NCBI RefSeq assembly: GCF_021026315.1
Contig: NZ_JAJNCX010000010.1
Coordinates: forward strand, 62,001 to 126,000
Direction: 5' to 3'
Origin: Rhizobium sp. C4
GTDB taxonomy: Bacteria; Pseudomonadota; Alphaproteobacteria; Rhizobiales; Rhizobiaceae
Length of the DNA: 64,000 nt
The notes beneath the pieces were generated by a model, which ran no database searches, was not told where the DNA came from, and was given only the letters and a program-made list of their open reading frames with translations. Shown here one piece after another: positions 32,101 through 42,100 of the stretch (positions within the stretch are counted from its first letter, which is position 1; each line of letters begins with the position of its first letter). The position numbers and the translations under genes were made by a program.

Positions 32101-32645
32101 GGATCGCGGATCGCGCGCATGCCGCGACCGCCGCCGCCCCAGGAGGCCTTGAGCATGACCGGATAGCCGATTTCTTCGGCGAGCCGTTTGATCTCTTCCG
32201 GATCGTCGGGCAGGGGGTCGGTCGCCGGAACAACCGGAACACCGATGGAAATGGCCAGATTGCGTGCGGCAACTTTGTTGCCGAGCTGCCGCATCGTTTC
32301 TGGCTTCGGGCCGATGAAGATGATGCCGTTTTCCGCGCAGGCTTCGGCGAATTCCGGGCTTTCCGATAGGAGCCCGTAGCCCGGATGGATGGCGTCAGCC
32401 CCGGAGAGCTTGGCGACACGTATGATCTCGTCGATCGACAGATAGCTTTCGATCGGTCCGAGATCACGTTCGAGATGCGGCCCGCGGCCGACCTGGTAGC
32501 TCTCGTCCGCCTTGAAACGGTGGAGCGCCAGCTTGTCTTCTTCCGCCCAGATCGCCACGGTCTTTATGCCGAGTTCGTTTGCGGCGCGGAAAACGCGGAT
32601 CGCGATTTCTGAACGGTTTGCGACGAGAATCTTGGAAATCGTCAA
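29184..32645 (-). CDS. pyc: Pyruvate carboxylase
   Basis: Pyruvate carboxylase makes oxaloacetate from pyruvate, ATP and bicarbonate, the main anaplerotic step in rhizobia. The 1153-residue single-chain enzyme has the biotin carboxylase domain at the N-terminus (ISKILVANRSEIAIRVFRA; EVNPRIQVEHTVTE), the carboxyltransferase barrel in the middle (TDTTMRDGHQSLLATRMRT; FHTHDTSGIA) and the biotinyl domain at the C-terminus with the biotinylated lysine in EAMKMET (about residue 1115). TTG 32645 is chosen because it gives the family length and has GGGGGAC upstream; ATG 32681 would add 12 residues. A 21-nt palindrome lies 37-57 bases upstream. Confidence 0.96.
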   Translation of the reverse strand: MTISKILVANRSEIAIRVFRAANELGIKTVAIWAEEDKLALHRFKADESYQVGRGPHLERDLGPIESYLSIDEIIRVAKLSGADAIHPGYGLLSESPEFAEACAENGIIFIGPKPETMRQLGNKVAARNLAISIGVPVVPATDPLPDDPEEIKRLAEEIGYPVMLKASWGGGGRGMRAIRDPKELLREVNEGKREAKAAFGKDEVYLEKLVERARHVESQVLGDTHGNVVHLFERDCSIQRRNQKVVERAPAPYLTAEQRAELASYSLRIAEATNYIGAGTVEYLMDADTGKFYFIEVNPRIQVEHTVTEQVTGIDIVKAQIHILDGFAIGTPESGVPAQENIRLNGHALQCRITTEDPEQNFIPDYGRITAYRGATGFGIRLDGGTAYSGAVITRYYDPLLEKVTAWAPSPEEAIRRMERALREFRIRGVATNLTFLEAIIGHPKFRDNSYTTRFIDTTPELFQQVKRQDRATKLLTYLADVTVNGHPEAKGRARPPEDAAAPILPFVDGPVPDGTKQLLDKLGPKGFGQWMRAEQRVLMTDTTMRDGHQSLLATRMRTYDIARIAGTYARALPNLLSLECWGGATFDVSMRFLTEDPWERLALIREGAPNLLLQMLLRGANGVGYKNYPDNVVKHFVKQAASGGIDLFRVFDCLNWVENMRVSMDAIAEENKLCEAAICYTGDILSSARPKYDLKYYVELARELERAGAHIIALKDMAGLLKPAAATMLFKALREATDLPIHFHTHDTSGIAAATVLAAVDAGVDAVDAAMDSLSGNTSQPCLGSIVEALKGGERDPGLDTSWIRRISFYWEAVRNQYAAFESDLKGPASEVYLHEMPGGQFTNLKEQARSLGLETRWHEVAQAYADANRMFGDIVKVTPSSKVVGDMALMMVSQDLTVADVENPAKDVSFPDSVVSMLKGDLGQPPGGWPEVLQKKALKGDAAYTVRPGSLLEAADLAAERKAIEEKLEREISEYEFASYLMYPKVFTDFAAAADLYGPVSTLPTPAYFYGLPVGEELFVDIEKGKTLVVLNQAMGATDEKGMVTVFFELNGQPRRIKVPDRAHGASGGAIRRKAEAGNATHLGAPMPGVISTVAVSSGQTVKAGDVLLSIEAMKMETALHAEKDGTIAEVLVRTGDQIDAKDLLIVYGA

Positions 32646-32681
32646 GGCAGTCCCCCAGTTTTGGCAGCTCCCATGCTGCAC

Positions 32682-32702
32682 CCGCTAACAAATTGTTAGC
32701 GG
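32682..32702. promoter_or_regulatory. Palindrome upstream of pyc, candidate operator
   Basis: CCGCTAACAA and TTGTTAGCGG are perfect inverted 10-nt arms around a single A, in the 102-bp gap between expR and pyc. No T-run follows on either strand, so it is more likely a protein-binding site than a terminator. Confidence 0.45.
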
Positions 32703-32747
32703 CTTGCGAGACGAAGTTCAACGGGACTCTTTTGGGAAGGCTTCAAC

Positions 32748-33494
32748 TCAGGAAATCAGCCCCTGACGGAAGGCGAGAGCGACGACATGCTGGCGGTTTT
32801 TCGCCTCCAGTTTTTCCTGGATGCCGTTCATGTACCAATCGACGGTATGGCTGGACAGGTTCAGCACCTTGCCGATGTCCTGCGAGGTCATTCCTTCCGC
32901 GAGGAAGTGAAGCACCTCCAGTTCGCGTCTGGTTAGCTTGGTCTCGGAAGGAGCGCTTCCTTCCTCATCGCTTCCCTGTGCCTTGGCCCTGAAGCGCGTG
33001 AGCTCCATGAACATCAGCTTCGCCACCTGCTCGAAGAGGGAAAGCTCGACGGGCGTCAGATCGACCGAGACGCCGCCCATGGTCATGTTGCCGAGGAGAC
33101 CCTGCCGACCATGAACGGGGAAGATATAGCCATCCTCGAGCCCGAACTTTGCAGCCTCCTTGAACATCTGGTCCATCCGCCGCTTCTGCGGGTCGGACTT
33201 CATCGCCTTTCTGGCATCGCGCCACCGGAAGGCCCCCGTCGCCCGGCCCAGATAACGGACCGTCGGGTCGACCAGCACAAAACGGTTGGCAATGTAAGTC
33301 TCGGGCCATTTGTTCGGCCATTTGCCGGCCAGAACAAGCGTCATCGGGTCCTGGTGCGGCCGCGGCTGCATGAGGACCCCGTAGTATTCAAAGCGATACT
33401 GCTTCAGAAGATGCTCGAAATCCGCAATCAGCGTTTTCGGACTTTCATGTTCTCGTCCCATGACCAAAAACTGGACGATTGCATTGATACTCAT
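32748..33494 (-). CDS. expR: ExpR-like LuxR-family quorum-sensing regulator
   Basis: The 248-residue protein has an N-terminal autoinducer-binding domain (about residues 20-165) and a C-terminal LuxR HTH (LTRRELEVLHFLAEGMTSQDIGKVL onward). Residues that contact acyl-homoserine lactone in TraR are kept with the same spacing: Trp and Tyr in WPETY, Asp-Pro in LVDPT, Trp in FRWRDA, and a Gly in LEDGY. In S. meliloti the LuxR-type regulator ExpR lies between pyc and ndvA and controls exopolysaccharide and motility; the same neighbourhood here supports orthology. No luxI gene is in the window. Confidence 0.83.
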   Translation of the reverse strand: MSINAIVQFLVMGREHESPKTLIADFEHLLKQYRFEYYGVLMQPRPHQDPMTLVLAGKWPNKWPETYIANRFVLVDPTVRYLGRATGAFRWRDARKAMKSDPQKRRMDQMFKEAAKFGLEDGYIFPVHGRQGLLGNMTMGGVSVDLTPVELSLFEQVAKLMFMELTRFRAKAQGSDEEGSAPSETKLTRRELEVLHFLAEGMTSQDIGKVLNLSSHTVDWYMNGIQEKLEAKNRQHVVALAFRQGLIS

Positions 33495-34144
33495 CTAGCC
33501 ACCCGTTGATCCGGCCATTGGAAAATCTCCCACCGGTGAGCGTGCAAAAGCGGGTATGAACCAGCACACAGGTGAACAGCGGGAAGTTTCATCCGCATCA
33601 AATGACAGCGCGCAATACTCTTGTCTTGACGCAGAAATGATACGTAGAAACATATATAATCTCAATATCTTAGATAATTTATGAACGGCTAACACGGAGT
33701 CTGTCAAGAAGGAGAACCCTGAATTTTCATGTAATTTGAGGTGCGATGAGGATGCGCCGATTGAAATCACGGTTCATCTTTGGGTGGCAGAGGCGCGTTC
33801 CACTGTCCCTCCAGCGCCTCCGCCGACCCGAAAGGCGACGTGCGCACGACAAAATGGTGTCTTGGATGGTCTGCCTCCTCAAAATGATGTACGTGGGCCC
33901 GTTCAAGCCACATTGCGCGAGCCTCGCTCAGGTTCTGTTCATCTGAACCGACTATTTTGATATGCCGCGCAGGTGTTACATGCTCGCCAGATCGGCCTCG
34001 ACCGTCCGGGACGTTCGTCGAACGTCGTCAAGACCGTCGGCCGACATGTGTGCCACACCGCATCGTGATTCGAATGCCGTTTCCGTCCCGTGCAAAAGCC
34101 CGCGACAAACGGTTCCAGAAATACAGGGAAAGGGCAGACGCAAA
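33495..34144. promoter_or_regulatory. Divergent expR/ndvA intergenic region (650 bp)
   Basis: This long gap must hold the expR and ndvA promoters. A markedly AT-rich segment (about 33630-33690, including TATATAAT) stands out against the GC-rich chromosome and is the likeliest promoter zone, but no well-spaced -35/-10 pair could be fixed. Small open frames in the gap have no recognisable features and are not called. The rest looks like ordinary leader sequence for ndvA. Confidence 0.4.
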
Positions 34145-35908
34145 GTGTCGCTTACCAAAGTCTATCTGAGAGCGCTTCGCTATCTCGCCGACGAGCGGTT
34201 GAGAGTTTCGATCGTCGTCATCAGCAATATCGTGCTGGCGCTTGTTGCCATTGCCGAGCCCATCCTTTTTGGCCGTATCATCGACGCCATGTCATCCGGC
34301 GGGAATTCGCTGCCGGTTCTGGTCGCCTGGGCCGGACTTGGCATTTTCAACACGGTTGCTTTTGTCCTGATCGCGCGCGAAGCAGACCGGCTGGCGCATG
34401 CGCGTCGGGCGGGACTTCTGGCGGAAGCTTTCTCCCGCATCATCTCGATGCCGCTGTCCTGGCACAGCCAGCGCGGCACGTCGAACGTGCTGCATACGCT
34501 GCTGCGCGCCACCGAGACGCTTTTTGGCCTCTGGCTCGAATTCATGCGCACGCATCTTTCCACGGCTGTCGCGCTCGTGCTTCTGGTTCCGGCAGCGCTG
34601 TCGATGGACCTCAGGCTTTCGATCGTCCTTCTGCTGCTCGGCGTTCTCTACTGGCTGACCGGGCAGGTGGTGATGAACCGCACGCGCGAGGGGCAGGCCG
34701 CCGTCGAGGAGCATTATCATCAGGTCTTCTCGCATGTCAGCGACACGATCAGCAACGTGCCGGTGCTGCACAGCTATAACCGGATCGAGCGCGAGACGCA
34801 GGCGTTGAGGGATTACACAGGGCGGCTGCTTTCGGCGCAGTTTCCGGTGCTCGACTGGTGGGCGCTGGCCAGCGCGCTCAACCGCATCGCCTCCACCATC
34901 TCGATGATGGCGATCCTGATCCTCGGCGCGATCATGGTGAAGAACGGCGAGATCAAGGTCGGCGACGTCATTGCGTTCATCGGCTTCGCCAACCTGCTCA
35001 TTTCCCGTCTCGACCAGATCAAGGGCTTTGCCAGCCAGATTTTCGAGGCGCGGGCGAAACTCGAGGAATTCTACAAGCTTGAGGATTCGGTGCGCGAGCG
35101 CGAGGAATCGGTCGAGGCCGAAGATCTCGGCCATGTCTCGGGCCGCGTCGAATTCCGGAATGTCTCCTTCGACTTCGCCAACACGACGCAGGGCGTGCGC
35201 GATGTCTCCTTTACGGTCGAGGCCGGACAGACGGTCGCGATCGTCGGCCCGACAGGCGCCGGCAAGACGACACTCATCAACCTGCTGCAGCGCGTCTACG
35301 ATCCGCAGCAGGGTGAGATCCTCATCGATGGCATGAACATCACGAAGGTCACGCGCAAGTCGCTGCGCCGCGCCATCGCAACGGTGTTCCAGGATTCCGG
35401 CCTGCTCAACCGCTCGATTTCGGAGAACATCCGCATCGGCCGCGAAGATGCGACGATCGAGGATGTGATCGAGGCGGCTCGCGCTGCCTCGGCGGACGAT
35501 TTCATCGAGAGCCGCGTGGCGGGTTACGAGACGGTGGTCGGCGATCGGGGCAACCGTCTTTCAGGCGGCGAGCGGCAGCGCATTGCGCTCGCCCGCGCCA
35601 TCCTCAAGGACGCGCCCATTCTGGTGCTGGACGAGGCAACCTCGGCGCTGGACGTCGAGACCGAGGCCCGCATCAAGACGGCCATCGACCGTCTGCGCGC
35701 CAATCGCACGACCTTCATCATTGCACACCGCCTGTCGACGGTGCGCGATGCCGATCTGGTCATCTTCCTGGATCACGGCCGGATCGCGGAGCAGGGCACC
35801 TTCGATCATCTGAGCCACAGCAATGGCCGCTTTGCCTCGCTGTTGCGCGCATCGGGCATCCTGACCGACGATCTTGTGAAGAGCACCACCCATCCGGCAG
35901 CGGAATAA
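34145..35908 (+). CDS. ndvA: Cyclic beta-1,2-glucan ABC exporter
   Basis: NdvA/ChvA exports cyclic beta-1,2-glucan from cytoplasm to periplasm, needed for osmoadaptation and host infection in rhizobia and Agrobacterium. The 587-residue half-transporter starts with GTG (SLTKVYLRALRYLADERLR), giving the family length; longer in-frame starts are rejected. An N-terminal membrane domain (about residues 20-310) precedes the nucleotide-binding domain with Walker A GPTGAGKTT near 368, signature LSGGERQR near 471 and Walker B ILVLDEAT near 491. It converges on ndvB, the synthase gene that makes its substrate. Confidence 0.95.
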   Translation: MSLTKVYLRALRYLADERLRVSIVVISNIVLALVAIAEPILFGRIIDAMSSGGNSLPVLVAWAGLGIFNTVAFVLIAREADRLAHARRAGLLAEAFSRIISMPLSWHSQRGTSNVLHTLLRATETLFGLWLEFMRTHLSTAVALVLLVPAALSMDLRLSIVLLLLGVLYWLTGQVVMNRTREGQAAVEEHYHQVFSHVSDTISNVPVLHSYNRIERETQALRDYTGRLLSAQFPVLDWWALASALNRIASTISMMAILILGAIMVKNGEIKVGDVIAFIGFANLLISRLDQIKGFASQIFEARAKLEEFYKLEDSVREREESVEAEDLGHVSGRVEFRNVSFDFANTTQGVRDVSFTVEAGQTVAIVGPTGAGKTTLINLLQRVYDPQQGEILIDGMNITKVTRKSLRRAIATVFQDSGLLNRSISENIRIGREDATIEDVIEAARAASADDFIESRVAGYETVVGDRGNRLSGGERQRIALARAILKDAPILVLDEATSALDVETEARIKTAIDRLRANRTTFIIAHRLSTVRDADLVIFLDHGRIAEQGTFDHLSHSNGRFASLLRASGILTDDLVKSTTHPAAE

Positions 35909-35912
35909 AGGT

Positions 35913-35936
35913 CCTCGGCTTCGGCCGAGGGCTTTT
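35913..35936 (+). terminator. Intrinsic terminator after ndvA
   Basis: CCTCGGC and GCCGAGG form a 7-bp stem with a TTCG tetraloop, followed by GCTTTT, four bases after the ndvA stop. Confidence 0.85.
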
Positions 35937-35990
35937 GAGGCGGCTGCCGCCCCGCCCATGTTTCGGTCATGTCGGTATCAGACGTGGCCT

Positions 35991-36038
35991 CCGCAGCTTC
36001 CCTGGACACGCCTCAGGGCGTGACCGTCGAAGCTGCGG
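35991..36038. repeat. 48-nt imperfect palindrome in the ndvA/ndvB spacer
   Basis: CCGCAGCTTC (35991-36000) pairs with GAAGCTGCGG (36029-36038), and inside it CACGCC pairs with GGCGTG around a TCAG loop. In all about 19 of 22 positions can pair. No T-run follows on either strand, so it does not look like a terminator. It lies between the ndvA and ndvB terminators. Its nature (palindromic repeat or small structured RNA) is unknown. Confidence 0.6.
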
Positions 36039-36068
36039 GCCGTGATCCTCAACAAGTTCGCCATCCAA

Positions 36069-36107
36069 AGAAAAAGCCGCCGCATCTGACTGGATGCGGC
36101 GGCTTCT
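36069..36107 (-). terminator. Intrinsic terminator after ndvB
   Basis: On the minus strand AAGCCGCCGCATC pairs with GATGCGGCGGCTT as a perfect 13-bp stem with a 6-nt loop, followed by a T-run. It lies 77 bases after the ndvB stop. Confidence 0.9.
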
Positions 36108-36183
36108 TACATTTCTGAGCTCTGCTTCCGGTCTTGGCCGGGAGGGGAGGGCGCAACTTGCGCCCAACCGGCTTGCGTTTCCG

Positions 36184-39100
36184 TCACTTCGCCTTGGCGG
36201 GCGCGCGGCCCTTCTTGCCGTTGACGCTGGTCTCGATCTGGCCCGCCGCGCTGCGGGTGGCCTTGACCTCAACCGTCTTGCCCGCGAGCTCGATCCTGGC
36301 TGTAAAGCCATTCCAGTCGGAGGGGAGGACCGGCGCTGCCGTGACGTCGCCGTCCTTGCGCTCGATGCCGAGCAGCCCCTCGACGACGGCACGGTAGATC
36401 CAGGCCGCCGAGCCGGTATACCAGCTCCAGCCGCCCTGACCGCGCAATGCGCCTTCGCTGTAGATGTCGGCAGCAACGGCATAGGGTTCCGTGCGATAAC
36501 GTTCGGCACCCTCGCGATCCATGGCGTGGCGGACCGGCAGCAGGCAATCCAGGCACTGCATGGCCTCTTCCGGACGGCCGGACTTGGCAAGCGCCAAGGC
36601 AAGCCATGCGCCCGCGTGAGTGTACTGCCCGCCGTTTTCGCGGATACCCGGCGGATAGGCGCGGATATAGCCCGGGTCCTTGTCCGTCGTGGCATAGGGC
36701 GGATTGAAGAGACGCAGGATGCCGTCGTCGTGCTCCAGAAGGTTGGCAAGCGCGGCATCAAGTGCCTGTTTGCTCCGCTCCGGATTGCCCTGGCCGGAGA
36801 GTACGCTCCAGGACTGGGCAATGGAATCGATGCGGTTCTCTTCGCTTTCCGCAGCACCGAGCGGCGTACCGTCGTCGTAATAGGCCCGACGATAGTAGTG
36901 GCCATCCCAGCCGGCGGTTTCGATCGCGTCGCGCAGGCGTTCCAGATGCGTGCGCCAGTTGTTGGCGCGCGCCTGGTCGCCACGGCTTTCGGCGATGGGG
37001 ATGAAGCGTGCGAGCGTGCCCGAGAGTATCCAGGCAAGCCAGACGCTTTCGCCCCGGCCGGCAACGCCGACCCGGTTCATGCCGTCGTTCCAGTCGCCGC
37101 CGAGGATGAGCGGCAGGCCGTGCGGGCCGGTTCTCGAAAGAGCCAGATCGAGACCGAGGGCGGCATGTTCGTAGATGCTTGCTCCGCGATCCGAGACTTC
37201 CGGACGGAAGAACGAGTCATGCACGTTTTCAGCCAGGAGCGGCCCGGCGATGAACGGAACGTTCTCATCCAGGATCGCCGTGTCGCCGGTTGCCGTCGCA
37301 TACTGATCGACCGCATAGGCGAGCCAGACGACGTCGTCGGAGATGTGGGTCCGGACGCCGGCACCGTTTTCGGCGAGCCACCAATGCTGGACATCGCCCT
37401 CGACGAACTGTCGACCGGCAGCCGTCACGATCTGGCGACGGGCGATCGACGGATCATGCAGCATCAGCGCCAGCGAATCCTGCAGCTGGTCGCGGAAGCC
37501 GAAGGCGCCGCTTGCCTGATAGAAGGCCGCCCGCGCCGTGATCCGGCAGGACAGCATCTGGTAAGGCAGCCAGCCGTTGAGCAGGTGGTTCAGGGCGCGG
37601 TCCGGCGTTTCGATCTGGACCTTGCCGAGGAACTTGCTCCAGCGGGTGCGGTTGGCTTCGAGCGCGCTGTTGAAGTCAACGGTGATGGCTTCAGCCGAAA
37701 GGGCTTCTGCTGCAGCATCATTGTCGCTGTCGCCGAGAACGAAGGTGAATTCCCGCGTATCGCCCGGCTGCAGGATGATATCGACGGCGATTGCTGCGCA
37801 GGGATCGCCGTCATGGCTCATCTGGCCGGAAAGCTCCTTGGCGGCGGCCACCGATCCCGGGCGGCGGATGTCGCCCCAGCGTCCGATGAACTCGCCGCGC
37901 GAGGCGGTGGCGCCCGACACGTCGGCATTGACCGCAAAGAAGGCTGTGCGGCCCGAATGCGTGATGCTGTAGGGGTTGGAGGCAAACAGGACCTGCTTGT
38001 TCTCCGTTGCCCGGCAGGTGACGAACGGTGCCGTCCGGTTCGGATTGTTGCCCAGCATCCATTCGACGTAACCGTAGATGCGGAAGCTGCGCGAGATCGA
38101 ACCCTTGTTGGAGAGCGTCAGGCGCGAGAGCTTCACCGGCTTGCCTGGCAGCAGCGTCTGGCTAAGCTCGATGCCCACCTGTTCCTGCACGCTGCGGAAG
38201 GTCGAGTAGCCGAAACCGTGGCGGGTTTCGAACTCGACGGATTCGCGCTCACTGAGGCCCGCGAACGGGGTCAGCACGGCACCGCTGTTAAGGTCGGCGA
38301 TGTAGAAGGTTTCGCTCGGCCGGTCGATGACCGGGTCGTTCGACCAGGTCGTCAGCGGATAATCGCGCGAGTTCTTGCTCCACGTATAGCCACCGCCTTC
38401 GGCGGCGACACGGAAGCCGAAGTCGTTTTCAGCGATCACGTTGATCCACGGATGCGGCGTCGATTCGCCACCCCGCAGGCGGATGACATATTCGTCGCCC
38501 TGGGTGGTGAAACCGCCATAGCCGTTCCAGAATTCCAGGTCGTCACCGGAGAGCGTGCCTGCTTCCTTGATCGCCTTCGAGCGGTAGCGCGGCGCTTCCG
38601 GCGGCGCTTCGAGAACGCGGTTTTCGAAGAGCGAGACCGTGCGGGCGATCTGCTCGGAAATCGCGCCGTTGCGGGCATGGAAGACCGCGCGGGAGGAGGC
38701 AAGCAGGGACGCCCAGGTGGCATCGTCCATCAGGTCGCGGCGCACCGCAAAGATATGCTGGCGCGGACCATCGGACTGGCCGCGCAGGCGGGCATTCTCG
38801 CACATGGAATCCAGCGCATGCTGCATGTCCTGCGCGTAAGACGTGGCGCGTTCGTTGACGATGACCAAATCTGCCGTCACGCCACGCGAACGCAGGTATT
38901 CCTGGGCGCGGAGCGCTTCCCAGGCAACGTTCAGGTCGACATCGTCGTTGATGCGCAGCATAAAGATCGGGAAGTCGCCCGAGATTGCCAGCGGCCAGAG
39001 CGCCGTCTGCGAGGCTGCCATGGCCTCGGCGGAACCCGCATCAGCCCGCAGCAGCGTTTCCGGATAGACCAGATAGCGGCCGAGGATCTGGAAGGCGGTT

Positions 39101-42100
39101 GCTTCCTGCGGCGAGGCGCCGACATGGCGCATCTGCACCTGACTGCGTGTCCACGAATGGATGTATTCGTGGCCGAAGGCGTCGGGGTGGCGATAACGGT
39201 CGATCGCCTGGTCGATCATGTCGCGGTTCGGCGCGGCAATCGTCCAGAAGATGGCGCTCACCTTCTTGCCGGCCGGAATGCGCACCACGCGGCGCAGCGA
39301 CAGGATCGGGTCGAGCGTGTAGCCGTCCGTACCCGAAAGCGAGGCGCCGGCGTCAAAGGCTGTGGCGTCGGCAAGCGACCGGCCGCGGCCGATGAAGTTG
39401 CGGCGGCTCGTCTCGAATTCCGTCGGACGCGTTTCACCCGTCGGATCGGCGATCAGATGGGCGATATGCGTGCCCGGATCGTTGGGGCTGCGCTTGTTTC
39501 GCCATGCGCGGATGACGTCGCCTCGGCGGCCGATTTCCGTGCGGATGAACATTTTCGAGAAGAGCGGATGGGCGATATCCGCCTCGTCCGTCGACAGAAC
39601 CGGCTCCAGATAGGAGGTGAGTTCGATATGACGGTCTTCCGGGCCAAGGTTTGTGATGGTGATGCGGCGGCCTTCGGCGTCATGTTCCGTGCCGGTGATC
39701 ACCTCGACATGGCTCATCAACGTGCCGACGGTCTTGTAGAACTCGGCGCGGTCGTCGCCGAAGATCACCTTGTTGACTTCGCCCTTGGCGCGGCGCGGTT
39801 CGACGGAGGAGGACCACCATTCGCCCGACTCCATGTCGCGCAGGAAGATGAAGGTTCCGTGGCGGTCCTCGGTCGGATCGGGCTTCCAGCGGGCGACCGT
39901 CTGGCCGTTCCAGCGCGAATAGCCGGAGCCGCCGGTGGTCAGCATGACGGAGTAGTGGCCGTTGGACAGGAACACCGTCTGGCGGTCCTTGACTTCCGGA
40001 TTGTCGATCGTGCGGATTTCCGGACGCGGCAGGTTGTCGCCAACATTGTTGCCGGGCTGGTTGGCCTCGTGCTTGGCGCTCATGACCGGGATTTCGTGCG
40101 GTGCCTTTTCCTGCAGCAGAAGTTCGGCTGCTTCGATCACCGGATCGGAGTGGAAGAGTTCGCGCAGATGGCCGTTGAAGACCACGTTGGCGACGGCGGC
40201 AATCGACATGCCGTGATGGTGCGCCATGTAGTTATAGACAACGGCGCAGGTCTGGCCTTCCGGAACGCGGGTCGGCGTGAAGTCGACGGCGTCGTGGAAG
40301 CCATAGCGGCCGAGCGCACCGAGCTTGCGCAGGCGCTGGAGGTTTTCAAAGGCTTCAACCGGCGCATACTGGCTGGCGAGAAGCGAGGCATAGGGGGCAA
40401 TCACGGCGTTCTGGCCGAGACCGCGCTTGAGACCCAGCGTCGGCACACCGAAATTGGTGTACTGATAGGTCAGTTCGTGGTCGCGGGCGTTGAAGGCCGC
40501 CTCCGAAATGCCCCACGGGATACCGCCGAGACGGCGGGCATGGTTCATCTGTTCCTTGACGACGAGGTTCGACGTCTGGTTCAGCACACCGCCCTGACGC
40601 TCCTGCATGACGAGCGGAGGCATCAGATATTCGAACATCGAGCCGGACCACGAGACCAGCGCGCCGCGCGAGCCGACCGGCACGACCTGACGGCCGAGCT
40701 TGAACCAGTGTTCCGTCGGCAGGTCGCCCTTGGCGACGGCAAACAGGCTGGTGAGGCGGGCTTCAGAGGCCAGAAGGTCGTAGCAGGCCTCGTCGAGTTC
40801 GTTTGAGGCGACGCGATAGCCGATGGAGAGCAACCGGCGTTCCGGGCGGAACAGGAAGCGGAAGTCCATGGCGAAGGCGAGCGCGCGTGTCGAATCACGC
40901 AGCACTTCGAGGCGCTTGCGCAGCGCATCGATCATCGCGAAGTCGAATTCGCTGTCGGCGACATGGGCCTGACAGGTGCGCGACAGCGCCGCTGCCCACC
41001 ACGCGACTTCGCCGCTCTTCTCGGTGCCGATCTCGTGGTCGAGATTGGCGGACAGCTTTTCGAGGTCTTCCGCGAGTTCGGCGAGGCCGGTGATGTGGAT
41101 GGTCGCGGGCTCGTTCTCGCTGCGGGCTTCGTTCAGCGTTTTCAGGAAGCCGATGGTGAGTTCCTTGATCCGCTTGCGCAAGGGGCGGACCGTCTTGCGG
41201 TCGTCCGGCAGTTCGGCAAGCGATTCCTGGAAGATCATGACGGCGTCGGCGATGCCATCGAGGCTCGACTGCAGATGCGCGGACGGGGCTTCGGCCCAGT
41301 CACGGCATTGCGAGGAGACGGCAATCAGGTGGCCGGCGAGGTTGCCGCTGTCGACCGCCGAGATGTATTGGGGGCCGAGCGTTTCGAGTGTTTCCGTGTA
41401 GTACCAGTTGAACAGGTGGCCACGGAATTTCTGCATCCGTTCGAGCGTCGCGACCGTCTGTTCAAGACGGCTGACGGTGTCCTCGAAGCCGATCCAGCCG
41501 AAGTCGCGGGCGGAGACGACGGAGAGAAGATAGACGCCGATATTGGTCGGCGACGTGCGGGCGGCAACGACCGGGTTCGGCGTTTCCTGGAAATTGTCCG
41601 GCGGCAGGAAGTTCTGCTGCGGTGTGACGAAGGTCTCGAAATAGCGCCAGGTGCGGCGGGCGATGAGGCGCAGACCCTGAACGACGTCCGCCGGCGTTTC
41701 GAGACGGTCTTCGGTTTCCGCCGACTGGCTGACGCGCCAGGCGATATAGGGCGAGAGCATCCAGGCGATGCCGAGCGGCAGGCCGGCATAGACGTGGTAG
41801 ATGCCCTTGGTGCCGGCAAAGCCGAGCGCCAGTGCCGCGAGCACCGGAGCCTGCCACATGGAGCGGTAATAGGCGTGGAAATCGCCCTGTGCGCCGCTCT
41901 GCACCTGGGCGGCGGTGCGCCATTCCAGAAGCAGCTTGCCGGAGACGATCGAGCGATAGAGCGCACGGATGATCGCATCCGTCATCAGGTAGGCATTGTG
42001 CGCGATGAAGGTGGCGCGCAGCGCCACCATGGCGGAGGCCGAGCGAATTTCGTCCTGCAGGCGCTGGAAATGTCCGCGCATGACGATGTCCGTGCGGCGC

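Noticed and set aside
29274-32369. 1031-codon open frame antisense to pyc
   Set aside because: Same shadow effect; no domain or ribosome-binding site, and pyc on the other strand is unambiguous.
33626-33660. TTGACG and TATAAT as an expR/ndvA promoter
   Set aside because: The boxes are separated by 23 bases, too far for a standard sigma-70 promoter.
33746-33946. Small open frame of 66 codons in the expR/ndvA gap
   Set aside because: Very rich in Arg with no recognisable motif and no good ribosome-binding site; several overlapping frames are equally open there.
36094-40806. 1570-codon open frame on the plus strand, antisense to ndvB
   Set aside because: It is a mirror of a GC-rich coding frame: arginine-, alanine- and glycine-rich, with no recognisable domain, and it lies wholly over a certain gene.
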